Part shown: in pieces, positions 1 through 6,779 of the stretch
Layout of the letters: each line of letters begins with the position of its first letter
How positions within the stretch are numbered: the first letter of the stretch is position 1
Origin: Aquificaceae bacterium
Lineage (GTDB): Bacteria; Aquificota; Aquificia; Aquificales; Aquificaceae
DNA: 12,880 nucleotides
Direction: 5' to 3'
Assembly: GCA_027049085.1 (NCBI GenBank)
Contig: JALTVH010000202.1
Location: 1-12,880, forward strand
The notes under the pieces: generated by a model
What the model was told of the DNA's origin: nothing
Database searches by the model: none
What the model saw: only the letters and a program-made list of their open reading frames with translations
Translations under genes and position numbers: made by a program

Positions 1-1027
1 TTCCAAGAGCGGGAAGGTCACCGAAAATGTTCTCAACGTTAAGCCAGCCCACTTTGAGCAGCTTTTCCCTGTAGTTTCCGATCTCCTTACCGTAAACCTT
101 TAAAAACTCCTCGTAGTACCAGAAGGTAGAGAATAGAAGCTGAGGAAGTTTTCTGTAAAAGAGCCTGTCGTCTTTGAAGAGCTCCTGAGCCTTTAAATAG
201 GCCTCCTTGAAGTTGTTGGTTTCAAGGTTTATCAATGCCAGGTAATATAGGGACCTCTCTTCATAGACGCCGAAGGCGTCGTTTTTGAGAGCGAGCTCAA
301 GGTAAAGGAGGGCCCTTCGCCAGTCACCGAGCTTATTGTGGGATATTCCGAGTCTGAAGAGAACGTGGGGATCTTCCCTCAGGTATGGGTTTATGTTGAT
401 TGCCCTTGATAGAAGTTCAAGGTTTGTTTTGTACTTGCCCATGTTGAAGTAGTAAAAGGCGAGGGTCATGTAGTAAAAGTCAAGGTAATCCCTTGGCACT
501 CCTTTCTTTGCAAGGTCTTTGATGTAATTGAAGTTTTCTATAGAACCGCTCAGAGCGGTTGCGTAGCCGAGCTTTATGAGGTACTCCTTCTTTTCTGTTT
601 CGCCGTAAAGGTTGGCGTAAATGTTCTTGGCATCATCGTACCACTGAAGGAGGAGGTAAGAGTCTGCTATGAATTCCCTCTGAGTGTTAATGAACCGCGG
701 AACCTTGTAGCGGAAGGGATACTGGTTAAGGTAGCCGATGGAAGCAAGGATACCCTGCCTGCTCCTGTAACCATAGGAGTAAAGGGCATAGCTCTTACCT
801 ATGTAAAGGTAGGAGAGCTCTCCGTAATAGGAATAGGGGTCCTGAATGTAAGCTCTTGAGAAAAAGATAAGGGCATCCCTGTAATTGAGAACTTTAAGTT
901 CCCTGAGGCCTCTCTCAAAGTTTCTCTTTATAAGGCTCTGGTCCTTGGTGGTCTGGGCATTAAAGGAATAGGTTGAGACCAGAATTATTGAAAGGGCGAC
1001 TGTCAGCTTTCTCAGAAATCCCCTCAT
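1..1027 (-). CDS. Exported TPR-repeat protein (3' part outside window)
   Basis: The reading frame runs from an ATG at 1025-1027 leftward without a stop to position 1, giving 342 residues; the C-terminus lies outside the window. The N-terminus looks like a secretion signal: basic MRGFLRK, a hydrophobic stretch at about residues 8-22, then SFNAQ as a possible cleavage region. This supports the chosen start even though it lies inside the upstream gene. The rest is helical and Tyr/Leu-rich with tetratricopeptide-like units at about residues 34-67, 180-214, 222-255 and 257-288 (for example LGDWRRALLYLELALKND). TPR proteins act as protein-binding scaffolds; the partner here is unknown. The start overlaps the preceding FliK-like gene by 68 bp in another frame. 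There is no good Shine-Dalgarno; AAGGGA lies 14 nt away. Specific function is not recognised. Confidence 0.8.
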   Translation of the reverse strand, partial: MRGFLRKLTVALSIILVSTYSFNAQTTKDQSLIKRNFERGLRELKVLNYRDALIFFSRAYIQDPYSYYGELSYLYIGKSYALYSYGYRSRQGILASIGYLNQYPFRYKVPRFINTQREFIADSYLLLQWYDDAKNIYANLYGETEKKEYLIKLGYATALSGSIENFNYIKDLAKKGVPRDYLDFYYMTLAFYYFNMGKYKTNLELLSRAININPYLREDPHVLFRLGISHNKLGDWRRALLYLELALKNDAFGVYEERSLYYLALINLETNNFKEAYLKAQELFKDDRLFYRKLPQLLFSTFWYYEEFLKVYGKEIGNYREKLLKVGWLNVENIFGDLPALG

Positions 1028-2252
1028 TTCTATCTATAATATCCCTTTCTCTTACATCTCTCCGAACTGTCCTGAAGGACCTTCCTATCAGCTCGTTCCC
1101 GTTAATCCTGATGCTCTCAAGACCAACCCCTAACATGCTGAGTGTCTTCTGGAGCCTTCCCGCATCAAGGAAGGATATGTAGTTCTCAAGGGCGTTCTTT
1201 GCCTTGACCTCAACTGACAGATTGCTGTGAACTGTGTTAAAGCGGAAATTAAACTGGGTATCTTCAAACTTAATGTTAACGGACTTTACCTCACCTTTAG
1301 CGGGTATCTGAGGAAGTTCTTTTTTCATCACCTGCTCTGTCCCTTGAGCACTTTCGGTGTGCATTTCAGACCGTAGGTTAACGGGAGTGGTACCTGCTGT
1401 GTTTTGTGGTTCAGACCTTGCGGTATGGACCTTCTTTGCCAGTGGTTTTTCAGTGTTAAGTACCCTCTCCTGGATTTGATTTTCAGACATCGGTCTCTGC
1501 ACCCTGTCCTTTAAAAAGGAATTTACCCCTTCCCTTTCCTCGACGATCTGATTCTCAATAAATTTGTCCGGATCATTGACCTGCATTTTTCCAGGGTGTG
1601 ATCTCTTAACCGTTTCATCACCTGCCGGTTCCTTTTCGGAAAGCATTACATAAGCCCGGAGGTTATTCTTTTCTTGCTCAGGGATAGAACCTTCTATAAC
1701 TGGTGTGTCTGTTTTTATAGAGGGCTCACTCTTGGGGTTTTCTACCATATGGTGGTTCTGAGCTTTAACGTCTTTTATGATCAGGGTTGTGAGTCTTCCT
1801 GACGCCAGATATTCAGGGGATTTCTGAGGTTGTAAATTACCTTCGGGTAAAAGCTGATTTGTTTCCTGAATTCCTGTAGTGATTTTTCTTCTGGAGGTAG
1901 CATCATTTTCAAGCTGTGTCTGTCCTGTTCGATGAACATTGAGGACTGGATTGGAATGTAATTTACCTTCAATGACCCCTGGTGGCTCTTGGGGCAACTG
2001 GTGGAAAGGGGGTGGAAATGGCCTTGTCTTTTCCTGAATTAGATTTTTCTTTACACCGGGGATGACTGCCGGAAGGATCTTGCTATCGTCAGGGTTCCTT
2101 GACTGGAAACCTTCTGTTTTTCTACCTTCTTCTTGTGTAAGGAGGCTAAGGAGTATCTCCTCAAAGGGGACATCTATTAGGGTATCCTTCCCCTGGGATT
2201 CCCCAGACCCCTCTGGGGAGAACTTGCCAACGATGAGCAGTTTCTCAAGCAT
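960..2252 (-). CDS. Disordered protein with FliK-like C-terminal domain
   Basis: A 430-residue protein. Residues ~40-320 are low-complexity and rich in Pro, Gln, Glu, Ser, Thr and Lys, with no visible domain. Residues ~322-386 look folded: an alternating beta pattern (VKSVNIKFEDTQFNFRF), then NLSVEVKAKN, a helix with LDAGRLQKTLSMLG, and a closing strand VGLESIRING. This order (strands, a helix of the 'LxxxLxxLxxxLxxxG' kind, final strand) resembles the C-terminal domain of the flagellar hook-length protein FliK. In that family a long disordered N-terminal region measures the hook and the C-terminal domain switches export specificity. The last ~40 residues are charged and overlap the TPR gene. 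The start at 2252 is uncertain: there is no Shine-Dalgarno, and the frame stays open upstream, antisense to lysC. No other flagellar gene is in the window, so the FliK assignment rests on domain pattern alone. Confidence 0.6.
   Translation of the reverse strand: MLEKLLIVGKFSPEGSGESQGKDTLIDVPFEEILLSLLTQEEGRKTEGFQSRNPDDSKILPAVIPGVKKNLIQEKTRPFPPPFHQLPQEPPGVIEGKLHSNPVLNVHRTGQTQLENDATSRRKITTGIQETNQLLPEGNLQPQKSPEYLASGRLTTLIIKDVKAQNHHMVENPKSEPSIKTDTPVIEGSIPEQEKNNLRAYVMLSEKEPAGDETVKRSHPGKMQVNDPDKFIENQIVEEREGVNSFLKDRVQRPMSENQIQERVLNTEKPLAKKVHTARSEPQNTAGTTPVNLRSEMHTESAQGTEQVMKKELPQIPAKGEVKSVNIKFEDTQFNFRFNTVHSNLSVEVKAKNALENYISFLDAGRLQKTLSMLGVGLESIRINGNELIGRSFRTVRRDVRERDIIDRNEGISEKADSRPFNNSGLNLFL
1036..1041 (-). 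promoter_or_regulatory. Candidate -10 element for the TPR gene
   Basis: On the minus strand TATTAT (5 of 6 matches to TATAAT) ends 8 nt before the TPR gene ATG, with no Shine-Dalgarno between. A start site about 7 nt downstream would leave a leader of 1-2 nt. It sits inside the coding sequence of the upstream gene and I see no clear -35. A hexamer like this could occur by chance, but the spacing matches the other unit-opening genes in the window. Confidence 0.3.
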
Positions 2253-2287
2253 AGCTCTGATAACTGTTAATCGGCACTTCGGGCAGA

Positions 2288-2296
2288 TGTTATAAT
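2288..2296 (+). promoter_or_regulatory. Extended -10 promoter of lysC
   Basis: TGTTATAAT is a perfect extended -10 (TGn followed by TATAAT at 2291-2296). No good -35 is present at 16-18 bp spacing, which extended -10 promoters can tolerate. The hexamer ends 12 nt before the lysC ATG at 2309, so the expected start site near 2303 leaves only about 6 nt of leader. No Shine-Dalgarno lies in front of the ATG. Confidence 0.6.
2289..2294 (-). promoter_or_regulatory. Possible -10 for the FliK-like gene
   Basis: The minus strand reads TATAAC (5 of 6), overlapping the lysC -10 on the other strand within the 56-bp divergent gap 2253-2308. It would leave a leader of about 30 nt with no Shine-Dalgarno before the ATG at 2252. 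Weak evidence; the true start or promoter may differ. Confidence 0.25.
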
Positions 2297-2308
2297 TTTC
2301 TGGCTCAA

Positions 2309-3577
2309 ATGTTAGGAAATCTGGTTGTTCAGAAATTTGGCGGAACTTCTGTTGGAAGTTTAGATAGGATTGAGAAGGTTGCTAAGAGAGTTGCATCAAC
2401 CCTCAGAGCTGGAAAAAAGGTAGTCGTTGTATCTTCGGCAATGGCGGGGGAAACTGATTCACTTATTGACCTTGCAAAGGGAATAATGGAATTTCCCCCT
2501 GAGAGGGAAATGGACATGCTCCTTGCGACGGGTGAACAGAAAGCTATATCCCTCCTTGCAATGGCTATTACAAAGAGGGGTTATCCTGCTATCAGTCTCT
2601 GCGGCTGGCAGGTACCGATTGTCACCGACAGGGTACATACAAAGGCGAGGATTGAAAGGATAGGTATCCAGAGGATAAGGAACCTCCTTGAGGAGGGTTA
2701 TGTTCCTGTAGTTGCGGGATTTCAGGGAATTACCGATGAGTGGGAGATAACTACCCTTGGGAGGGGCGGTTCAGACACAACCGCTGTTGCCCTTGCCTCT
2801 GCCCTTGCGGCGGACTGCGAGATCTACACCGATGTGACCGGCGTGTTCACTGCAGATCCGAGGATCGTTCCCTCTGCAAGGAAGCTTGAAATGATCTCCT
2901 ATGAAGAGATGCTTGAGCTCTCTTCCCTCGGTGCCAAGGTCATGCAGATAAGGAGCGTGGAGTTTGCTGCCAAACACGGGGTTAGAATACATGTGAGGAG
3001 TTCCTTTGAGGAGGAAGAAGGCACCTGGATAGTCCCCGAGGAGGAAGTAATGGAAAAGGTGGTTGTCAGAGGAATTACCCTTGATACGAAAGAGTCAAGG
3101 ATCACAGTGGTCAGGGTTCCCGACAGGCCCGGCATAGCCGCAAAGCTCTTCAAGCCCCTTGGGGAGGCTCACATTGTGGTAGACATGATAGTCCAGAACG
3201 TGTCCCACGATGGCTACACCGATATGTCCTTCACGGTCAGCAGGAACGATGCACCAAAGGCTGAGGAAATAGTAAGAAAAACCGCAAAGGTGATAGGGGC
3301 AAAGGAAGTTATAAGGGACGACAGGGTTGCAAAGGTCTCAATTGTTGGTCTTGGAATGAGAAGTTCCTACGGAACAGCTGCTAAGATGTTTGAGATCCTC
3401 TCAAAGAACGGCATCAACATAATGGCAATATCTACCTCGGAGATCAGGATCTCCTGCCTCATAGATGAGAAGTATGGTGAGCTTGCTGTCAGGGAACTCC
3501 ATGAAGCCTTCATTGAGGAGGGTGAGGAGATAAAGGTGGAAAACCATGGAGAAGGAAAGGGTAAGGAGGGTTCTTGA
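2309..3577 (+). CDS. lysC: Aspartokinase (alpha subunit, with internal beta start)
   Basis: Aspartate kinase phosphorylates L-aspartate with ATP, the first step to lysine, threonine, methionine and diaminopimelate. The 422 residues have the full family layout. The amino-acid-kinase domain contains VQKFGGTSVG (7-16), VVSSAMAGETD (40-50), ATGEQ (73-77), GRGGSDTTAVA (151-161), YTDVTGVFTADPR (173-185) and RSVEFA (215-220). Two ACT regulatory domains follow, at about 264-330 and 342-405. The length and the QKFGGTSVG motif near the N-terminus fit the ATG at 2309. That ATG has no Shine-Dalgarno and sits just behind a strong extended -10, so the mRNA may be almost leaderless. A strong internal ribosome site precedes Met248 and could give a separate beta subunit of 175 residues. 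First gene of the lysC-hldA-yraN operon, overlapping hldA by 32 bp. Confidence 0.97.
   Translation: MLGNLVVQKFGGTSVGSLDRIEKVAKRVASTLRAGKKVVVVSSAMAGETDSLIDLAKGIMEFPPEREMDMLLATGEQKAISLLAMAITKRGYPAISLCGWQVPIVTDRVHTKARIERIGIQRIRNLLEEGYVPVVAGFQGITDEWEITTLGRGGSDTTAVALASALAADCEIYTDVTGVFTADPRIVPSARKLEMISYEEMLELSSLGAKVMQIRSVEFAAKHGVRIHVRSSFEEEEGTWIVPEEEVMEKVVVRGITLDTKESRITVVRVPDRPGIAAKLFKPLGEAHIVVDMIVQNVSHDGYTDMSFTVSRNDAPKAEEIVRKTAKVIGAKEVIRDDRVAKVSIVGLGMRSSYGTAAKMFEILSKNGINIMAISTSEIRISCLIDEKYGELAVRELHEAFIEEGEEIKVENHGEGKGKEGS
3038..3052 (+). promoter_or_regulatory. lysC: Internal ribosome binding site and ATG for LysC beta subunit
   Basis: GAGGAGG at 3038-3044, then 5 nt, then an in-frame ATG at 3050 (Met248). 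The encoded 175-residue product starts MEKVVVRGITLD and holds both ACT domains. Bacillus subtilis aspartokinase II and Corynebacterium LysC make an alpha2beta2 enzyme whose beta subunit starts in-frame at nearly the same place, just before the VRGI-type segment. This Shine-Dalgarno is much better than the one at the full-length start, which has none. The GAG codons are also explained by acidic residues EEE, so the match is suggestive, not proof. Confidence 0.65.
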
Positions 3578-4487
3578 ACGTCTCCGGGATCTCAGGATCC
3601 TCGTCATCGGCGACCTGATCCTTGACAGGTACCTCTACGGAAAGGTTGAAAGGATTTCCCCTGAGGCACCTGTTCCCGTTGTGGAGGTTGAGAAGGAGGA
3701 GGTGCGCCCTGGGGGAGCGGGTAACGTTTCTGCAAACCTGGCTGACCTTGGTGTTGAGACCTTTATCACCGGTGTTATAGGGAAAGATCCTGCAGGTGAG
3801 AGGATTCTGGAGCTTCTTAAGTCTAAGGGTATAAAGCCACTCCTTGTTACCGACTCGAGACCCACCACCCAGAAGACCAGGATAGTTTCCCTTTCTCAAC
3901 AGCTCCTGAGAATTGACAGGGAAGAGAGAACCCCTGTAGGTGGAAAAGCCCTTGAGGAGTTAGTTGAGGTCATCAGAGAGTGTGACTTTGACGGGGTTAT
4001 TGTTTCCGATTATGCAAAGGGTGTGATAGTGGGTGGTCTGATGGATCTTTTGAGAGAGAAGGGGCTTTTCTTTTCCGTTGATCCCAGACCGGTTAACAGA
4101 GAGCTTTACAGGGGCGCATCCCTGATGACACCCAACGAAAAGGAGCTCAAAGCTATGACAGACCCGCTGTCAAAGGAGGGTGTTGAGGAAAGAGGGCTGA
4201 AACTCAAGGAATCCCTTGAACTTGAAACCCTGGTCGTGACAAGGGGTCCAAGAGGAATGTCCCTCTTCAGGGAAGGTATAAAGCACTTTCCCGCCAGGGC
4301 AAAGGAGGTTTACGACGTTACCGGTGCAGGTGATACCGTTATAGCGGTACTGACCGCTGTTTACCTTGCTGAAGGTGACTGGGATATTGCCTGTGAGATG
4401 GCAAACCTCTGTGCGGGAATAGTTGTAGGAGAACTCGGCACCGCAACGGTTACGCCCGAGGAAATTCTAAGAGAGCTGGAGGTATGA
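3546..4487 (+). CDS. hldA: Heptose-7-phosphate kinase, RfaE1/HldA type (PfkB family)
   Basis: A 313-residue ribokinase/PfkB-family sugar kinase. The N-terminal segment GDLILDRYLYGKVERISPEA (22-41) followed by PVPVV is typical of the RfaE/HldE kinase domain, which phosphorylates D-glycero-beta-D-manno-heptose 7-phosphate at C1 for ADP-heptose and LPS inner-core synthesis. Other marks are the PfkB signature GGAGN (56-60), the ATP-site region TRGPRG (232-237) and DVTGAGDT (257-264) with the predicted catalytic base Asp263. The nucleotidyltransferase domain of bifunctional HldE is absent, so a separate HldC/RfaE2-type enzyme would be needed elsewhere. AAGGTGG at 3533-3539 gives a Shine-Dalgarno with 6-nt spacing, inside the end of lysC. 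The exact heptose substrate is inferred from family motifs. It implies a Gram-negative envelope. Confidence 0.87.
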   Translation: MEKERVRRVLERLRDLRILVIGDLILDRYLYGKVERISPEAPVPVVEVEKEEVRPGGAGNVSANLADLGVETFITGVIGKDPAGERILELLKSKGIKPLLVTDSRPTTQKTRIVSLSQQLLRIDREERTPVGGKALEELVEVIRECDFDGVIVSDYAKGVIVGGLMDLLREKGLFFSVDPRPVNRELYRGASLMTPNEKELKAMTDPLSKEGVEERGLKLKESLELETLVVTRGPRGMSLFREGIKHFPARAKEVYDVTGAGDTVIAVLTAVYLAEGDWDIACEMANLCAGIVVGELGTATVTPEEILRELEV

Positions 4488-4813
4488 AGGGAGGGGATTA
4501 CGAGGAGAGAGTTGCTATTTATCTCACTGGACTTGGCTGGGAGGTCCTTGAAAGGAACTTCAGGTGCAGGGGTGGAGAGATAGATATAGTTGCAAGGGAT
4601 GGCAGGGTAATAGTCTTTGTTGAGGTCAAGGGTGGAAAGAACTTTGATTTCGGCGATCCTGCCGAAAGATTCAACGCAAGGAAGCTTGGCAGGATACTGA
4701 GGTGTGCTTACAGCTTCATGGAAAAGAGGAACATCAGGTCACACTTCAGGGTTGACCTGATAATTGTGAGAGGGGAGGAAATTGAGCATATCAGAAACGT
4801 AGGTTTTTATTAA
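4484..4813 (+). CDS. yraN: UPF0102 / YraN family protein, nuclease-like fold
   Basis: A 109-residue protein matching the YraN (UPF0102) family in length and motifs: GLGWEVLERNFRCRGGEIDI (32-51), then VFVEVK (66-71). The conserved Glu of GEIDIV together with D-x(n)-EVK resembles the catalytic core of restriction-endonuclease-like/Holliday-junction-resolvase folds; the cellular role of the family is poorly defined. The usual EVKTR is EVKGG here. The ATG overlaps the hldA stop in an ATGA (4484-4487), which suggests translational coupling. GGAGG at 4478-4482 is only 1 nt from the ATG, too close for ordinary use, so coupling or the upstream GAGAG is more likely. It is the last gene before the shared terminator. 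Confidence 0.88.
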   Translation: MKGGDYEERVAIYLTGLGWEVLERNFRCRGGEIDIVARDGRVIVFVEVKGGKNFDFGDPAERFNARKLGRILRCAYSFMEKRNIRSHFRVDLIIVRGEEIEHIRNVGFY

Positions 4814-4816
4814 AAC

Positions 4817-4835
4817 ACCCCGCCGAAGGCGGGGT
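4817..4835. terminator. Shared hairpin terminator between convergent operons
   Basis: A perfect 8-bp stem (ACCCCGCC / GGCGGGGT) with a 3-nt loop lies 4 nt after the yraN stop and 9 nt from the khpA stop. Read leftward it is followed by TGTTTT, a fair U-tract. Read rightward it is followed by TCCTTAAAG, a poorer tract. It therefore looks like an intrinsic terminator for ffh-rpsP-khpA and a plausible, weaker one for lysC-hldA-yraN. It fills most of the 30-bp gap 4814-4843. Confidence 0.85.
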
Positions 4836-4843
4836 CCTTAAAG

Positions 4844-5083
4844 TTACTCTAAAATTTCAAGAACTACTCTCTTTCCTGTCTTCCTCCCCATTGCGGAAAG
4901 TAGGGTCCTTAAAGCTCTGGCTATCCTCCCCTGCTTCCCTATAACCTTCCCCAGCTCGGCAGGGTCAACCCTCAGCTCAATGACTATGGTCTTCTCGCCC
5001 TCAATTTCTGTGACCTGAACCTTCTCAGCGTTGTCAACGAGAGATTTTGCGGTTGTTTCAACGATGTCCTTCATTGCGCTCAT
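4844..5083 (-). CDS. khpA: KH-domain RNA-binding protein KhpA (YlqC)
   Basis: A 79-residue single-KH-domain protein. The KH signature GKVIGKQGRIARALRTLL covers about residues 45-62, with the GxxG loop as GKQG, followed by the final strand KRVVLEIL. KhpA binds RNA and, in bacteria studied (for example Streptococcus pneumoniae), partners with KhpB/EloR in cell elongation and sRNA binding; it often lies between rpsP and rimM. The ATG overlaps the rpsP stop in an ATGA. A strong Shine-Dalgarno AAGGAGG (5097-5091) lies 7 nt before the ATG. Met4 is a second possible start but is less well placed. It ends the operon at the hairpin; rimM, trmD and rplS do not follow here. Confidence 0.92.
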   Translation of the reverse strand: MSAMKDIVETTAKSLVDNAEKVQVTEIEGEKTIVIELRVDPAELGKVIGKQGRIARALRTLLSAMGRKTGKRVVLEILE

Positions 5084-5406
5084 GAGTGCACCTCCTTGGT
5101 GGTTTTCTTTTTAATGGTCCAGTAATCACCTGATTTTCTGAGCTCATAGCCTTCTGGAACGGCGTTTTTAAGGACACCTGCCTGAGAGAGAATCGCCTTT
5201 GCCCTATCGGCGATCTCGGCGCCCTGGGCGACCCAGTGCTTAACCTTATCTTCTTTAAGTTCAATCAAAAGCTTTCTCTTGGGATCATAGGTTCCCAGAA
5301 TGTCAATGTAGTTTCCCTCTCTGGGTGAGCGAGAGTCCATGACTACTATCCTGTAAATTGGGTGGTGCCTTCTCCCGAATTTGGAGAGCCTGATCCTAAC
5401 CGCCAT
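5080..5406 (-). CDS. rpsP: 30S ribosomal protein S16
   Basis: The N-terminus MAVRIRLSKFGRRHHPIYRI, then VVMDSRSPREGNYIDILGTYDP, is the conserved S16 core. S16 binds 16S rRNA and is needed for 30S subunit assembly. At 108 residues it is longer than the common 80-90 because of a basic C-terminal extension (about 86-108, DYWTIKKKTTKEVHS). GGAGG at 5418-5414 with 7-nt spacing gives a strong Shine-Dalgarno, in contrast to the leaderless-looking ffh start upstream. The 35-bp gap from ffh contains a good extended -10, so the gene may have its own promoter as well as read-through from ffh. It overlaps khpA by 4 bp. Confidence 0.97.
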   Translation of the reverse strand: MAVRIRLSKFGRRHHPIYRIVVMDSRSPREGNYIDILGTYDPKRKLLIELKEDKVKHWVAQGAEIADRAKAILSQAGVLKNAVPEGYELRKSGDYWTIKKKTTKEVHS

Positions 5407-5435
5407 ACTCTTTCCTCCGATTTCTTGAGCAGTTA

Positions 5436-5444
5436 ATTATATCA
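5436..5444 (-). promoter_or_regulatory. Extended -10 at the ffh stop, possible rpsP-khpA promoter
   Basis: The minus strand reads TGATATAAT, a perfect extended -10 in which TGA is also the ffh stop codon. It ends 29 nt before the rpsP ATG, predicting a leader of about 22-23 nt that contains the rpsP Shine-Dalgarno. No clear -35 is seen. It would let rpsP-khpA be made independently of ffh. Confidence 0.45.
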
Positions 5445-6752
5445 GATCCTGAAAGGGAACTTGGGCATTGGCACTCCCCCAGCACCTTTGAGCTTTCTCA
5501 TCATCTTCCTCATCTCCTCGTACCTCTTGAGGACTCTGTTAACGTCTGAGATGCTCGTTCCGCTTCCCTTTGCGATTCTCTTTTTCCTGCTCATGTTTAT
5601 GATCCTCGGGTTTCTCCTTTCTTCCGGTGTCATTGAGTTGATGACAGCGATGAGTTTCCTGAACTGGGATTCGTCAACCTTAACGTTTTTGAGCTGGGCG
5701 CCGAGGCCCGGGATCATCCCCAGAAGCTTCTCAAGGGGACCCATGTTCCTTATCATCAGAACCATCTCTTTGAGATCCTCAAGGTCAAAGTCGCCTGCCA
5801 GAACCTTGGTTGAGAGGTGCTGTGCCCTGTCTTCGGGTATGACTTCCTGAGCCTTCTCAACGAGGGACTGCAGATCACCCAGGCCGAGGATCCTCTGGGC
5901 TATCCTGTCGGGGTAAAAGGGTTCAAGATCCTCAATCTTTTCGCCAACACCGATGAACTTTATGGGGATTCCGAGAGCTGACCTGAATGATAGGGCTAGT
6001 CCTCCCCTTGCGTCACCGTCCATCTTTGTGAGGAGCGCTCCCGTAATTCCAACCGTCTCGTGGAAGGTCCTTGCGGTTTCAAGGGCGGTCTGACCCTGCA
6101 TGGCATCCGCAACGTAGATTACCTCTGAGGGATTTACCGCTTCTTTAATGGACCTGAGCTCCTCCATTAGATCCTCATCAATGTGGAGTCTGCCTGCGGT
6201 ATCAAGGAGGAGGTAGTCCGCACCTAACTTCTTTGCCTCTTCCTTTGCCTTCAGGGCTATCTGAGCTGGATTGAGGTCCCCCTCAAAGCCGAGGTAGGGA
6301 ACACCCACCTGCTGGGAAAGCCTTTCAAGCTGTAGCATTGCCGCTGGTCTCCTGAGGTCGGTGGAAGAGACCGCAACCTGATGACCCTTTTTCTTTAGAA
6401 GGAAGGCGATCTTGGCAATGCTCGTTGTTTTTCCCGTTCCCTGGAGACCAACAAAGAGGACAGTTCCCTTCTTGAGGTCCTCTTTTTCTCCGCCCAGAAG
6501 ATCCGTTAGCTCCTCGTAAACGATCATGGCAATCTGATCTGCAGGGGAAAGGTTCCCCTTTACCTCTTCACCGAGGGCTCTGGTTCTAACCTTCTTGAGG
6601 AAATCCTTGGTGACCTGATAATCTACGTCCGCCTCAAGGAGGGCGAGCCTGATTTCCCTGAGGGTGTTGTTAACCACCTTCTCTGTTAGTTTGCGGGTCT
6701 GTCTGAGTTTCCCAAGGCTCTTGCTCAGCTTGTCCGTTAGGAGCTCTAACAT
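5442..6752 (-). CDS. ffh: Signal recognition particle GTPase Ffh (SRP54)
   Basis: A 436-residue SRP54 homologue, the usual length. The N domain (helical) covers about 1-88. In the G domain are the P-loop GLQGTGKTT (102-110), TDLRRPAA (131-138), DTAGRLHIDEDLMEEL (184-199) and TKMDGDARGG (242-251). The Met-rich M domain is about 325-436 (GMIPGL, RRNPRIINMSRKKRIAKGSG). It binds SRP RNA and signal sequences and delivers ribosome-nascent chains to FtsY at the membrane. The P-loop has Thr106 where Ser is common (GSGKT). The SRP RNA gene is not in the window. The start is supported by alignment of the N domain; it has no Shine-Dalgarno and a -10-like TATACT ends 10 nt upstream. It heads the ffh-rpsP-khpA unit and is divergent from alaS across 36 bp. 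Confidence 0.98.
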   Translation of the reverse strand: MLELLTDKLSKSLGKLRQTRKLTEKVVNNTLREIRLALLEADVDYQVTKDFLKKVRTRALGEEVKGNLSPADQIAMIVYEELTDLLGGEKEDLKKGTVLFVGLQGTGKTTSIAKIAFLLKKKGHQVAVSSTDLRRPAAMLQLERLSQQVGVPYLGFEGDLNPAQIALKAKEEAKKLGADYLLLDTAGRLHIDEDLMEELRSIKEAVNPSEVIYVADAMQGQTALETARTFHETVGITGALLTKMDGDARGGLALSFRSALGIPIKFIGVGEKIEDLEPFYPDRIAQRILGLGDLQSLVEKAQEVIPEDRAQHLSTKVLAGDFDLEDLKEMVLMIRNMGPLEKLLGMIPGLGAQLKNVKVDESQFRKLIAVINSMTPEERRNPRIINMSRKKRIAKGSGTSISDVNRVLKRYEEMRKMMRKLKGAGGVPMPKFPFRI

Positions 6753-6762
6753 GGTATTAAAA

Positions 6763-6768
6763 AGTATA
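6763..6768 (-). promoter_or_regulatory. -10 element of ffh
   Basis: TATACT on the minus strand (5 of 6 to TATAAT) ends 10 nt before the ffh ATG at 6752; a start about 7 nt on leaves roughly 3-4 nt of leader. The sequence between is T/A-rich (TTTTTAATACC) with no Shine-Dalgarno. It is only 5 bp from the alaS -10 on the other strand, so polymerase could not occupy both at once. Confidence 0.5.
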
Positions 6769-6773
6769 AAGGA

Positions 6774-6779
6774 TATAAT
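6774..6779 (+). promoter_or_regulatory. -10 element of alaS
   Basis: A perfect TATAAT ends 9 nt before the alaS ATG at 6789, predicting a leader of about 2-3 nt. The only purine-rich motif, AAGGA at 6769-6773, is 15 nt from the ATG and upstream of the predicted transcript start, so it cannot serve as a Shine-Dalgarno. No clear -35 at 16-18 bp. Confidence 0.55.

Noticed and set aside
2253..2308. Riboswitch or attenuator in front of lysC
   Set aside because: The gap is 56 bp and the promoter leaves only about 6 nt of leader, far too little for a lysine riboswitch.
2253..2330. Upstream extension of the FliK-like frame, which encodes CPKC (a CxxC-like motif) before the ATG at 2252
   Set aside because: No ATG/GTG start or Shine-Dalgarno supports it, and it would run antisense into lysC. 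A single CxxC in a short stretch is likely chance.
3635..3899. Overlapping antisense open frames inside hldA
   Set aside because: They have no domain and no ribosome site, and they lie opposite conserved PfkB motifs.
4814..4843. Small RNA or toxin-antitoxin gene between the convergent operons
   Set aside because: The 30-bp gap holds only the terminator hairpin.
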